A stretch of DNA of 64,000 nt from Chloroflexi bacterium TSY (GCA_019217005.1 JAHBNG010000052.1:1-64000), one strand, 5' to 3'; numbered from the stretch's first letter, positions 52,037 to 62,398 are shown. A program made the numbers and translations. Notes: a model not told the origin generated them from the letters alone.

Positions 52037-53210
52037 TCAAGCCTCAATGACCTGAAGCAGCCCTTTCAGATATCCAGTGGCGTAAAGAAGGCCGTGATAG
52101 ACCTGCTCGCCATCATAAATGGTTTTTGGGGCGTGACCCGGAAGTAAGGCCCCTGTAAAGCCGACTTCTTTGAAGGTTTTGAGTACCGCAAGAGGGGTGG
52201 TTCATTTTAGCTGGATAGATAGGTTTACACTTTTAGAAACAGAAAGAACGTTTATATTCTCTGATTTCGCCGGTTCTCAGAGAGAAAACGGTCTCATATA
52301 GATTTTTGTCTATATATCAAAAGTGTAAACCTAATTTTGAACCACCCCCCGCAAGAAAGTCGCAATCTGCCTCTTCCAGGAAGCACTCCTGGAAATGAGG
52401 ACCCACACCCTGTACGCCTTGGACATGACCGTAGATGATCTGCCCACGCTTGCCAAAATAGCGAATCGCTGCCTGGATGTCAACCCCCATGGCCGTCCAG
52501 TTGCCCAAACAGAAGTTTAGCCCGCTCATTGGGCTAGCAGCTAGTTCCATCGCCCGTTGAAACCCTTCCTGGTTGTAGAATAGCCGGGGAATGCCGCCCA
52601 GCTTCTCAATGGGTGGATCATCAGGATGTAAGGCTAACTTGACCCCGGCTTCTTCGGCCACAGGGATAATGGCCTTGATGAAATATTCATAGTTGGCCCG
52701 CATCTCCTCGTGGCTATATTCACGATCTCGGAAAAGCGGCCCCTGATTGGCCAATTCAAGCTCAAAGCTGGTTACCTGCGCCCCAGCACGACCAGGCGTC
52801 GTGAATGATGTTCGCCAAGAATTTCGGGTGACCCCAGGTTGGTTAACCATCCAATGATATCCATAAACTGGAACGCCTGCTCGCCCCATGTTGCGAATCG
52901 TCGTTGCCACATTTTCAATTTGCTGGTCTCGATCTGATAAACCCAGGATGATACAGTCGTAGCACCAAATCGGGAGCGGGTTCTCTATCGCCACGAGGCG
53001 CATCCCTGCGTCTTCGCACTGTTTGCGGGCCCGAAGTAATGCGGGGAAATCCCAGTAAGCCACTGACTTATCTACCGATGACTGGGAGAAGCGGGTTTGA
53101 TATTCAGGATGGGCGGTATAACTTAAGACCACATCATCAATCCCGTACTGTTTCAGAAAACGCAGGTGATCCCCGTGCTCACTCAAGGTGACATATGTCG
53201 CAATTTGCAT
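52037..53210 (-). pseudogene. Second UxuA-type mannonate dehydratase gene, interrupted near its 3' end by a mini-element
   Basis: From ATG 53210 (GAGGAAAATACC upstream) the frame has the family pattern: MQIATYVTLSEHGDHLRFLKQYGIDDVVL, VKLALHPDDPPIEKLGGIPRLF, GLNFCLGNW, IIYGHVQGVQGVGPHFQECFLEEADCDFLA. There the 155-bp element begins. Removing the element and one CCGCAAG copy joins it to VLKTFKEVGFTGALLPGHAPKTIYDGEQVYHGLLYATGYLKGLLQVIEA-stop (52037). With the element, ~10 unrelated residues follow and the last ~50 residues of the barrel are lost. Catalytic-site His/Cys/His residues are upstream, but the ...DxH-like strand is removed. It lies in the second ABC operon, downstream of dppC. Confidence 0.9.
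52194..52348. mobile_element. 155-bp MITE in uxuA (7-bp target duplication CCGCAAG)
   Basis: Ends GGGGTGGTTCA (52194-52204) and TGAACCACCCC (52338-52348) are exact inverted repeats, and AGGTTTACACTTTT/AAAAGTGTAAACCT form a second pair. CCGCAAG flanks it at 52186-52192 and 52349-52355, with one extra A on the left. No gene inside. Confidence 0.9.
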
Positions 53211-53240
53211 GGTATTTTCCTCAAGGCACACCATTCAATC

Positions 53241-54203
53241 TCATCGCTGCCTGGCCCGTGGGTTCAAGGCATCGTTTAGTGCATCCCCCATGAGGTTGAA
53301 AGCGAGTGCTGCGAGAGACAAGACAATGCCTGGCATCAACACCAGATGGGGGTCTGAGCGCCACAGCTTGATGGTCGAAGCAATCATATTTCCTAAACTC
53401 GCTCCCGGTGGACGGATGCCAATCCCCAAGAAGCTGAGCGACGATTCAGCCAACATAGCCCCGCTAAAGGTGGCTGACATGTGCACAATCAGCGGCCCCA
53501 TGACGTTGGGAACAAGGCCCTTGACGGTGATCCACCAGACATTGGCCCCAATCGCCCGTTGTGCCTCAATAAATTCTTTCTCACGCAACGACAGCACTTG
53601 ACCTCGTACCAACCGTCCTACGCCGGGCCAACTTACCAGAGCTAGACAGGTGAAGACCACCAAGTAATCCAAGAGAACCGTGTCCTCCAGGGCCGTCCAG
53701 CCCGTCGCTTCAAAAAGAGTCTCAGCTAGACGAGTGATCGTTGGACGGGTAGTAATGCTGATAAAGGCGGCAAGCCAAATGATTGGAAAGTTCATCAGGG
53801 CGTCCATTATCCAGACGAGGGTCTGATCCATCCAACCGCCGATGAGGGTCGCCAGAGATCCGACAATGGCCCCAACTGCTGTAGAGATGAAGGTCAAGAT
53901 GAGGGCAACCAGGAAGGCGGTGCGCAGCCCCATCAGAATCCGGCTCAACATATCACGCCCCAGTTGATCGGTGCCCAGCAGGTGTGTTGCGCTGGGCGGT
54001 TCATTGATATGATCCCAATCTTGTTCCACGTAATCATAGGGGGCGATCAGTGGCGCAAAGATCGCTGCGATTAAGAGAATGACGGCGATGCCAAATCCCA
54101 ACATGCCAGCCCGGTTGCGGGCAAAGGTTCTGGCGGCATCGCTCCACAAATTACGCGGCCTGGCTGCTTGTCTAGTATCGAGACTGTCTGAGAGAACTGT
54201 CAT
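53241..54203 (-). CDS. dppC: Dipeptide/oligopeptide-type ABC permease (DppC-like)
   Basis: 320 aa. TM1 MLGFGIAVILLIAAIFAPLIAPYDY, then HLLGTDQLGRDMLSRILMGLRTAFLV (typical DppC), EAA loop RGQVLSLREKEFIEAQRAIGANVWWITVKGLVPNVMGP and C-terminal GDALNDALNPR. Short external loop, unlike the oppC above. The operon has no ATPase genes of its own; it may use OppD/OppF or another pair. Confidence 0.92.
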   Translation of the reverse strand: MTVLSDSLDTRQAARPRNLWSDAARTFARNRAGMLGFGIAVILLIAAIFAPLIAPYDYVEQDWDHINEPPSATHLLGTDQLGRDMLSRILMGLRTAFLVALILTFISTAVGAIVGSLATLIGGWMDQTLVWIMDALMNFPIIWLAAFISITTRPTITRLAETLFEATGWTALEDTVLLDYLVVFTCLALVSWPGVGRLVRGQVLSLREKEFIEAQRAIGANVWWITVKGLVPNVMGPLIVHMSATFSGAMLAESSLSFLGIGIRPPGASLGNMIASTIKLWRSDPHLVLMPGIVLSLAALAFNLMGDALNDALNPRARQR

Positions 54204-54213
54204 TATACTCGCC

Positions 54214-55168
54214 TTACTCTGCTATCCTTACCCGCGGATCCAGCAGACCATACATCAGATCCACGAGCAGGTTGGCGACCATGATCAGTATTGCGCCGAT
54301 GAGCAGGACGCCCGTTGCCGTATCCAAATCGCCACCACTTATTGCGTTGAAGGCTAGGCTGCCAAAACCGCGCAGATTGAAGATCGGCTCGATAAAGATA
54401 GAACCAGCCAGCAAATTTGCTGTGGTCAGCCCCAATACGGTCAGTACGGGCGTCATCGAATTCTTAAGGACGTGGCGCGTGATGACCCTAAATTCGGTCA
54501 AGCCCTTGGCTCGTGCAGTACGAATGTAATCCTGAGAGAGCGATTCTAAGACAGAAGAGCGCGTATAGCGTATCATTCCTAGTAATGGACCCGTTGCCAA
54601 AACCAACGCGGGCAGGATCGTATTGGCACTAAACAGACCATGCCAGCCCAAACCAACGTAGGGCAAGAGTTGCCATTCAGCGACCAGAAAGATCATGAAC
54701 AGGGGTGCGCGGACAAAATCGGGAATAGAGGAAATCAGGGTTGCTCCGGCTACGATGAGGTGATCTAGGATAGAGTTGTGCATCACCGCCGCTAGAACGC
54801 CCAGCGGAATAGAGAGCACCAGCAGGAATAACAGGGCCGCCAGCCCCAGTTGTAAAGAGATTCGGGATCGCAATCAGGATCATATCGGTCACCTTCGGTG
54901 AGCCAACGCTGACCCAAGAGGTACCGAGGTCACCTTGCAGCGCATTCCACAGCCACCGACCGTAACGCACGATAACCGGGTCATCGAGATGCAATATCTC
55001 CCGAATTTCGTAGTAGCGATCTAGATTGATTTGACCGCCGCCCTCTCGCATCGTGAGATAAGCGGCCAAATCGCCAGCCCCATACTGTCCCAAAATGAAT
55101 GAGAACGCAGTGGCAAAGAGCAAGAGCGGAAATATAGCCAGGACGCGGCGGATGATGTAGCGTCGCAT
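54214..55168 (-). pseudogene. dppB: Dipeptide/oligopeptide-type ABC permease (DppB-like), frameshifted
   Basis: First part from ATG 55168: MRRYIIRRVLAIFPLLLFATAFSFILGQYGAGD ... SPKVTDMILIAIPN. Second part in the next frame: SLQLGLAALLFLLVLSIPLGVLAAV ... EAA loop SLSQDYIRTARAKGLTEFRVITRHVLKNSMTPVLTVLG ... DLMYGLLDPRVRIAE. One extra base near 54856 explains the break. Either a mutation or a sequencing error. 10 nt upstream of dppC. Confidence 0.88.
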
Positions 55169-55186
55169 ACAGAAGTACCCATAGTG

Positions 55187-55237
55187 AATTGTGAATGAGA
55201 CATCATCAGGCAGACGATGCGCATCCCATTCACAATT
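55187..55237. repeat. Hairpin between dppA and dppB
   Basis: AATTGTGAATG (55187-55197) pairs with CATTCACAATT (55227-55237) around 29 nt. Same position relative to the binding-protein gene as the hairpin at 49279, different sequence. Confidence 0.5.
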
Positions 55238-55291
55238 AATTATTCACTCGCCATAATGAAGATTCAAAATTAAGTTCGGTAATCGTTCGGC

Positions 55292-55343
55292 GAGCACGCC
55301 CCGTGCGGGTCTTGACGGGACGCCACCCGCACGAGGTGTGCTC
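55292..55343. repeat. Hairpin element downstream of dppA
   Basis: GAGCACGCCCCGTGCGGGT pairs with ACCCGCACGAGGTGTGCTC allowing two mismatches (55292-55310 with 55325-55343). Contains GCGGGTCTTGACGGGA, similar to the CGCGTCTTGACGCGGG hairpin in the element at 51530. Non-coding. Confidence 0.55.
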
Positions 55344-55400
55344 ACTGGACTTTTTTGCCGGATTATTTTCTTAACGTTCATTATGGCGCTTCACTATTCT

Positions 55401-57189
55401 TTAGTTCTCAACCAGGTACGTATCCCATATTCTCGGCTCCACGTATGGCAGCAAACCGTTGCCGAAGCCCAACCGGAAATTCTTAACCCGGGGTGACGCC
55501 AGGTATCCCATATCCGCGATGCCATAGTCTAGGGAGAACACCGTGCCAGCCCACATCTGCCAAATCTCACCCAGCAGGGCGCATTTTTCATCCTGCGATT
55601 GGGCCGCCACAGCCTTATCGGACAGCGCTAATAACTCTGGCACATAGGGTGGCGTGACCATGGGAATCACATCTTCTGAACCATAACCGCCCTCTCTGGC
55701 GGTCAGAATGTGGATCATGTTGCGGGTATGGATGGAAGGTTCGGGCGACCAGTCGCCTTGCTCGTTGCGCCACAGATGGGGAGGGAAAGGTGGCTTGGTT
55801 GAATCCGTGATCTTCTCCGGACGTATGGTGACCTTGAGCCCGAGATTGTCCTGGAGCATCTTCTGGATGATCTCGGCCTCAGTTTGGCCGGATATACTCC
55901 CCCATGGGTTGATGGAGATGTTGATCTCCATGTCGGAGATGGTGTCCTTATACTGGGACATAGCCAGCTCTGCCTTTGCTTTGTCCGGGTCGAAAGGTAG
56001 CGCTTGTATGCTGGCCTGTTGCTCAGGGCAAACCGGGTTGACCTTGGCATTGAAGTGGCTGGGCGTGGTCGACCAGATGCCGAGACCTTGGTCGAGGACG
56101 TTGAGCATAGCCTCTTTGTCGATGGCCATGGCGATGGCCCGGCGCACGTGTACGTCATCCAGCGGCGGATAAGGCGTAATCCAGAATTGGTGTACGGAGA
56201 CGCTGGGAGAGCGCAAGACCGAGGCTTCCAGCGCCGGATCCAGCAGGGCGGAGCGCAGATCGTCGCCGCCCAGATTCATCCAGACGACATCGGCCTCGTC
56301 GTTTTGGAAGGCCGTCATGGCCGCACCCGTGTCGTTGGCGAACGTAACCTCGATCTTAGTCAGCTTAGGCTCCGGCCCCCAGTGATTAGGGTTAGGGACC
56401 AGGGTCATCCCTTTATTCCCGTCAAAGGATTCGATGGCGAAGACACCCGAGTAGCCACAGCCCTCCTCAACCGTCCACCACTCATCGGCGGTATAATCCT
56501 CTTCCTTGCCATGGCCTTTTGAGACACAATCCGGCTGCACAATGCGGAAAACCATAGCCAACTCGCCAAGGAAGAACGGATAGGGCCTCTCGTGTTCGAC
56601 TACCAGCGTGTAATCGTCGATGACCTGGATACCAGCCACCTCAAGCGGATTCATCTCGCCCTCAATCTCCACGTCACCATCGGTGATCTCGGGCACACCC
56701 TTGATGAAGGGCCCCATATGTTTAATGTAAGCCCAATTGCCACGAAAAGCATAGATCTTAGGGTGGCCCATGGTCGCTTGGCGTCTCAGGCTCCAAGCCA
56801 CTTCATTAGCCGTAATAGGCGTCCCATCTGAAAAGCCAGCATCCTGACGCAAATGGAAAGTGTATCTCAGGCCATCCTCGCTGACCTCCCAGCTTTCCGC
56901 GAGTGCTGGTTGGGGATTCCAGGCATCATCATTGCCGATAAGCTGCGTCCACAGGAGACCGCCCAGACCAAAGAATCCATGGCGCATGGGATCCATACTA
57001 CCAGCTGGATCCATGGCGTTAGTAATGACTCGGAGTACTTGCTCTTCAGCCATCGGCGGCATCGGACGCAGAGGTTACGTCCGATGCCGCCGATGCCGCC
57101 GCAGGTGCTTGAGCCGCACAGGCCGAAATCATGAGCGCGAAAATTGTTAGTACGACTAGACAGGGAATACGATACGGCTTAGATATCAT
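55401..57189 (-). pseudogene. dppA: Dipeptide/oligopeptide-type substrate-binding lipoprotein, frameshift in the linker
   Basis: ATG 57189 follows GAGGAGGTAGA. The signal peptide reads MISKPYRIPCLVVLTIFALM with lipobox ISAC-A, then an Ala-rich linker that ends in a stop (DAADG-stop). One base away the frame reads MAEEQVLRVITNAMDPAGSMDP and continues 553 residues as a complete SBP family 5 protein (YTFHLRQDAGFSDGTPITANEVAWSLRRQ; AIAMAIDKEAMLNVLDQGLG). The break is at ~57055-57085 in a GCCGCCGAT repeat-like tract, where slippage is easy. Without a signal the mature domain would stay in the cytoplasm. Confidence 0.88.
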
Positions 57190-57349
57190 TCTACCTCCTC
57201 GTAGGTATGGTCAGGCTACCTCCGTAGCCCTGCTCCAATCTAATGACCAGACTGATGGTTAAAGGCGATTGGCTCGCCCTCAGTTAGCCGATTGTCATGA
57301 ATTAAGTAGAATCATATGGGATGGATCATCTTGGGGGAACAGTTAGGTT
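57190..57349. other. Upstream region of the dpp operon
   Basis: 160 bp, no gene. Holds the leftward promoter region; its right half is next to the IS target duplication AGTTAGGTT (57341-57349). Confidence 0.4.
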
Positions 57350-58902
57350 CTCGATAGTTGTGAAATGAATATTTTCCAAATTTGACAAAAGAGACAAAAG
57401 TCATCTCAATAGATTGCATCAAGAAAAAAGTGCGAAAAAGGAGCCATCAAGATGCAATTGCCGATAGTGAATGTAGCGCCACTGGTCAGGGAGCATAGCG
57501 AAACCTTTCGTTCAGTATTTGCCAATCGTAAACAGTTTCGCCACTTTGAAAACTATCTGACGGGTCTGATGGTCTTGGACAACAAAAGCATGGCAAATAT
57601 TGCCCGCTGCATTCTAGATAGTGCAGATAAGACGAATATATCACGGTATTTGAGTGAAGCTCCTTGGCGAGCCGAAAAACTCAATGATGAGCGTATAGGT
57701 TACATGAAGTCAGAGACAGCACAATACCAACGTTCAGAGTCAGAATCGGTATTAGCGATTGACGATACACTATGTGAACACGTGGGAAGTCTGTTCGAGT
57801 ATATCGATACACACTACAATCATAGCAATGGTCAGCATCCACTGGCTCATAACTTAGTCACAAGTCACTATGTCAGTGGCGCTGTTCGTTTTCCGGTCGA
57901 TGCAAGTATCTACCGACGGTACGAAGAGTTTACCGACTGGGAAGCATTTGTGGAAAACCATTTCCCAGTGACTGAGATTCCCAAGAAAAAGAAAGAACGA
58001 ACCGCTTTTCATAAACGAGTGGATAGCCACCTATTAACTGACCCCGCCTTTCGAGGGCTAGACGAAGCGTTTAAGACCAAGATAACCATTGCCAGTGAAC
58101 TGGTTGAAAAAAGCTGTTGAACGAACCCTTATCTTTGGTTGGGCTCTCTTCGATGGTTGGTATCTCGCTCCAGATCTTCTAGCTGTACTCGATCGTCTGA
58201 ATAAAGATTGGATCAGCATCTTGAAGTGCAATCGCAATCTGGAGACAAATAGCTTTCGTTTGCGAGATGAAGACGGTCAGCCGATAACTTTCGAGGGGCC
58301 ACATATTAAAGTCAAAGAGTTGGTCCCCTACATCCCCCCAGAATGCCTACAAACCTGTCACCATTGATGGTCGTACTTACTATACCTTTACCATGACTGT
58401 GCGTATCCCTTCTATCGGCAAGGTACGCATCGTGATTAGTTTTGATAATCCTGAATTGCAAGGCAATTAGGCCGTTTTAGTGACCAATCGCACTGATTGT
58501 AATGCCAAACGCATTCTCTCGATTTACCTGCTTCGTTGGCCTATCGAGACGGTTTATCAGGATGGTAAACAACTGCTTGGCCTTGATGAATATTGCATGC
58601 GAACTGCCCACGCCTTTCAAAAACATTGGTCTCTGGTCTTCGTGGCTTATTCTCTCTTGCACCTTGATTGTTTGGGACCATCATTGGCTAAAACTCAATT
58701 CTCGCCCAGCAAATCCCTTGGTGAGGCTACTCGGCAGCAAGCTCAGTCACTAATTCAAGATCTCATCTTGACTGCACATCATGCCTTGAATGACGGACAG
58801 GAGATTGCAGAGGTCTTCGCTACCCTTTTCGCCAAACAGCAGGCCTGCTCTGCTTAATTTTGACTTTGTCAAATCCGGCACCTGCTCAAAATACAACTAT
58901 CG
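57350..58902 (+). mobile_element. Insertion sequence, 1.55 kb, inactivated (IS4/IS701-like)
   Basis: Ends CGATAGTTGT (from 57352) and ACAACTATCG (to 58902), with a second pair TTTGACAAA/TTTGTCAAA about 25 nt in. AGTTAGGTT occurs at 57341-57349 and 58903-58911 as a 9-bp target duplication. The one transposase gene is broken. Confidence 0.85.
57452..58857 (+). pseudogene. DDE transposase of the 57350 IS, frameshifted
   Basis: Pieces: MQLPIVNVAPLVREHSETFRSVFANRKQFRHFENYLTGLM ... SESESVLAIDDTLCEHVGSLFEYIDTHYNHS (first D), then FGWALFDGWYLAPDLLAVLDRL (second D), then NRTDCNAKRILSIYLLRWPIETVYQDGKQLLGLDEY (catalytic E in the WPIE-x2-Y-Q-D-x-K stretch). Breaks near 58100 and 58355 and a TAG at 58468-58470. 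Family: IS4/IS701 superfamily. Confidence 0.85.
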
Positions 58903-59018
58903 AGTTAGGTTGACACTTTCTGGAGGCCGGACATCCTGTCCGCAGGGGCGGAAGAGACACCCAGGTTCCGTATTTGTCAACTTATCTTTGAACCGTTCCA
59001 ATAGTATTATGAAAAGAT

Positions 59019-59442
59019 TCATTGTGTCAAAATCGAAACCAAAGCGGCTCTACCACATGAGATCCAAAAGAGCCGGTCATATTTACATTCTGATGTAATT
59101 TCATCTTCGACCTTTTCGGAAAAGGCGCGTAATTGCTCATACTGCATATTTGCATCCAGTAATGCCGGTTGGCGATACCGGAATGCCAAGTAGCTGCGCA
59201 AGAGACCCACAAAATATTCGCGGGCAAACTCATACGCATCAATTGGGTTTGTGCGATGCAGGTAACGAGCAAATGAAATATAGACGGGCAACACCCGTTG
59301 CTGCTCGTTAAAGATACGCATAGCTATTCCTGCCTGGATGTGGAATCCCAGTTGCCCACTTCCAGAATAGCTCTAGCTCTTTGCGACGATTGACAAACCA
59401 TTCGCCAGCCGGTTCTTCCAGCGGCCCTTGCCGGTTGTCCAT
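59019..59442 (-). pseudogene. Remnant of an archaeal-type AAA ATPase, P-loop deleted
   Basis: From ATG 59442: MDNRQGPLEEPAGEWFVNRRKELELFWKWATGIPHPGRNSYAY, the usual start of this family (FVNR-x-KELE). The P-loop segment that should follow is missing. In another frame, RIFNEQQRVLPVYISFARYLHRTNPIDAYEFAREYFVGLLRSYLAFRYRQ... is the segment downstream of the P-loop. The frame ends at 59019 and the Walker B half is gone. An internal deletion or the loss of a small tract at ~59320 is likely. Confidence 0.6.
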
Positions 59443-59467
59443 TGATGCACTTTCCCGCGAAACTGTT

Positions 59468-59548
59468 GGCAGTGTGTCCCAAGGTGTGTAAGTGGAGACC
59501 GCTCAGTCAGAGAACCTTCTCCATTTACACACTTTGTGGTACACACCC
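59468..59548. mobile_element. 81-bp palindromic mini-element, copy 2 (target duplication AACTGTT)
   Basis: Starts GGCAGTGTGTCCCAAGG and ends CACTTTGTGGTACACACCC, like the copy at 13086-13165 with scattered substitutions in the arms and loop. Flanked by AACTGTT at 59461-59467 and 59549-59555. Confidence 0.85.
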
Positions 59549-59588
59549 AACTGTTAGGTATATTCATGCTTTGTATTATACCATAAAG

Positions 59589-61085
59589 CTTTACTTTCTG
59601 GTAAAGGCTTGAGTGACAAAGGGCAAACCGAAAGGGGCGGAAAAAAGAATCCACCCTGAAAAAACGGGATAAAATGTAAAAATAGTGCTCGGCTAGTTTA
59701 AGCAGCGGCATTGAGGCGGCGATGAGCGAGAACGCCTTTAGGTAAATGGTGTGAAACCGAGGCCTTTTTCCGAAAGTCAGGGTCGAGTTGGTCGGGAGTT
59801 GGAAAAAGAGCACTCGAGAGAACGCGGCGCAGCCTGCCGGGAGTGGCTTGAGGCTCTCGATCCCAGTAGCCAGTCGGTATGGGAGGAAGAGAAGCGGCTA
59901 AATGGGAAAGAAGATTGCCAGCCAGCAGCCCCAGTTCAGGTAAGCGGAAGCAAGCCTCATCGGCATGAACAAATTGACGATGTAAGCCAATCATCTGCTT
60001 GGAAGCCAAGGGGGGATGTTCAACAGGCCAGCGCTCCAGAGAAAAGATAAATGGTTTCAGCTTGCCATGACGGTCGCCAGAACCAAAGGTGTGTGATAAG
60101 CAGGATCCTGAAAGACGTAAATCGAATAGGTGCGGTTGGCTGTATCCACCTTGGTTGTCCTGGGGACGAGATTGTGCCATGCTTGATAGCAAATCAGGCG
60201 ACCACTATAGACAAATTGACCAAACGAGTCTGGAGTTGTGGCCTCGAGTCGCTTTCCCCTATAGCATCGAGAGCGGACGCACAATATCACCATATTCGGG
60301 TGGTCTGCCTTTTTCCTTACGTTCGGGTAACTCATTGCGGCGCGCTGTGCAGTTAATCGCTTCCCGAAGGACAAATCGGTCGACGTCGCTTTCTAGCATT
60401 TCTCTGATTGTAAACCCGGCATCGACCACCGCCACTTCGTCTGACTCCAGTGATTTCTTCGTCTCTTTCAGCAGCTTTTTCCGAAACTCACTTTCCTTTG
60501 TGCCTACCTCGCATCTCATGATTGCCTTGAGCAGTGGCACTCGTTTCCCGCCTATCTCCCCCCGAGCTTATCATCACTCCAAAGATGAGCGCGGGCAATG
60601 CCCGACGAGCCGTTGAGTTATAGAGTCGGTTCACTTTCCCTTGCCGCTTCGGTCGCCAGAACCCTGTGATATCTATGCTTTTCACTCGGTATCCTTCTAA
60701 CTTTTTTGCCTCCCATTCCCCCTTTCCACTCCACTTCTTCTTGCCACGATGAGAGCAGGCTTGCAATATCCCATGATCCATATCGAAAGCTCCACCAGCT
60801 TCGCCGGAGCTCCTCATCTTCAAACCCGCTTTCACTCAATCCACTATGGATTGCTCCTCGACTTTTCAGAAACGACCCATTCATCATCGCCCACATCAGA
60901 CGCATTACATTTACGTTTGTTCCCACCGGCGTTACTTGCAATACATTCATCAGTACTGCTATAGTTATTTCTGGCGCGGTTAGCATTCCTTCCTCCTTTT
61001 TGGGTTCTCTACCTTTAGGATGAAACGCTAACCGCTTTTTGTCACATTTCTCACCTCATCTCTTTTCTTTTACCAGAAAGTAAAG
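59589..61085 (-). mobile_element. Insertion sequence, 1.50 kb, inactivated (17-bp TIR, 5-bp target duplication)
   Basis: Ends CTTTACTTTCTGGTAAA (59589-59605) and TTTACCAGAAAGTAAAG (61069-61085) are exact inverted repeats. TAAAG flanks both sides (59584-59588 and 61086-61090). The transposase gene on the minus strand is broken into several frames. Confidence 0.88.
59698..60986 (-). pseudogene. DDE-type transposase of the 59589 IS, multiply frameshifted
   Basis: Minus-strand pieces in order: MLTAPEITIAVLMNVLQVTPVGTNVNVMRLMWAMMNG; VAVVDAGFTIREMLESDVDRFVLREAINCTARRNELPERKEKGRPPEYGDIVRPLS; FGQFVYSGRLICYQAWHNLVPRTTKVDTANRTYSIYVFQDPAYHTPLVLATVMAS; LKPFIFSLERWPVEHPPLASKQMIGLHRQFVHADEACFRLPELGLLAGNLLSHLA. 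The 'VVDAGF' Asp and 'HADEACFRLPEL' Glu are plausible catalytic residues. I recognise the type from Chloroflexota IS copies but cannot name the family. At least three frameshifts. Confidence 0.75.
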
Positions 61086-61137
61086 TAAAGATGAACGGTG
61101 TTTATGGACATACTCGTATCCTTTCAATAAAGTGGGA

Positions 61138-61177
61138 TAAATCGTAGGGGTTTGGTATACCAAACCCCTACGATTTA
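61138..61177. repeat. 40-bp perfect palindrome upstream of the aldo/keto reductase gene
   Basis: TAAATCGTAGGGGTTTGGTA (61138-61157) is followed directly by its exact complement to 61177. It lies between the IS end and the aldo/keto reductase start at 61233. A hairpin without loop would be unstable in DNA cloning; its role, whether terminator, operator or mini-element, is open. Same length as the palindrome at 22567. Confidence 0.7.
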
Positions 61178-61232
61178 CGGCCATCCCAAAAATATTGAGC
61201 AGACATACACTCTAAATAAAAGGACCCAGCAA

Positions 61233-62243
61233 ATGGAACATCGAAACTTTGGCAATACAGACTTATCCTGCTCAGTCCTGGGTTTTGGCACTTGGGAGAT
61301 GGGCACCGACAAATACGGAGCCGTCGATCCACAGGAGGCCATGCGGGCGGTTCAAGCGGCAATTGATCACGGAATCACCCTCTTTGATACTGCTGAGGTC
61401 TACGGACCATTTACCTCGGAAGAGTTGTTGGGACAAGCACTGGGCCAGCGACGTCAAGATGTTGTGGTTGTCACCAAGGTTGGCTTTACGTTCCATGAAA
61501 ATGCCAGAGAGGTGGGCGAGGATGCCGCCATATCAGGACGAGATGCTTCACCAGCCTACATCACTGAACGAACCGAGGGATGTTTGAAGCGGCTCAACAC
61601 GGATTACATCGATCTCTTGTTGATCCATTGGCCCGACCACAAGACGCCGCATGAAGAGATCATCGGGGCATTGGAAGCCCTCAAACGCGCAGGCAACATC
61701 CGGCACTATGGCGTCTCCAATTACACCGTGCCCATGATGATGGAATGTGAAAAACATGGTCACTTGACGGCCAATCAGGTTGGCTACCACATGTTCGACC
61801 GACGGATGGAAGCCGAGGTTCATCCATACTGCTTGAAGCAAGGGATTGGATACATGGCGTACGGATCGCTCGGTTTCGGGTTGTTGGCGGGCGCCTTTAC
61901 GCCTGAAACGACATTTGCCGAATCGGATTGGCGCAGCCGCGGCGATGCCTTTGGTCTGCCGCTCTTTGAGCGCGAGCACTTTCTAAGAGAACTACGGGTT
62001 GTCGAACGACTGAAGGAACTGGCGGCCAGCTACAACAAATCGATGGTGCAACTGGCCATTGCCTGGCAATTGGGCTGTCCGGCGTTGACTGTGGGACTGA
62101 TTGGCATGCGCAATGAAGACGAACTCAAGGAAAATGTCGCGGCTGCCGAGTGGCGACTGACGGATGAAGACCGAGCCGCCATCGACCGCATTTTTGCAGA
62201 GGAAGGTGTTGATACGTATGTGAATGCGGAGCAACGGGTATAG
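61233..62243 (+). CDS. Aldo/keto reductase
   Basis: 336 aa from the ATG at 61233 (AAAGGA upstream). AKR TIM barrel: LGFGTWEMG, catalytic D and Y in FDTAEVYGPFTSEELLGQALGQRR (D~51, Y~56), K in VVTKVGFTF (~83), H in LLLIHWPDHKTP (~125), and the cofactor segment VGLIGMRNEDELKENVAAAEWRLTDED. NADPH-dependent carbonyl reduction of sugars or aldehydes in the cytoplasm. Followed by the convergent AraC-VOC gene. Confidence 0.92.
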   Translation: MEHRNFGNTDLSCSVLGFGTWEMGTDKYGAVDPQEAMRAVQAAIDHGITLFDTAEVYGPFTSEELLGQALGQRRQDVVVVTKVGFTFHENAREVGEDAAISGRDASPAYITERTEGCLKRLNTDYIDLLLIHWPDHKTPHEEIIGALEALKRAGNIRHYGVSNYTVPMMMECEKHGHLTANQVGYHMFDRRMEAEVHPYCLKQGIGYMAYGSLGFGLLAGAFTPETTFAESDWRSRGDAFGLPLFEREHFLRELRVVERLKELAASYNKSMVQLAIAWQLGCPALTVGLIGMRNEDELKENVAAAEWRLTDEDRAAIDRIFAEEGVDTYVNAEQRV

Positions 62244-62398
62244 AAAATGCCAGCGTTGACCCATCATCAACTTTCAACTTCCCACGATCAGGGGTATCCC
62301 CTTGTCAGGAACCTACTGAATCCGAATATTGGATCTGGATCCAGTTATTGAGGATATGGGTCTGATTGGTGAAAGTTCTTTTTGCAGGGTGAAATTCG

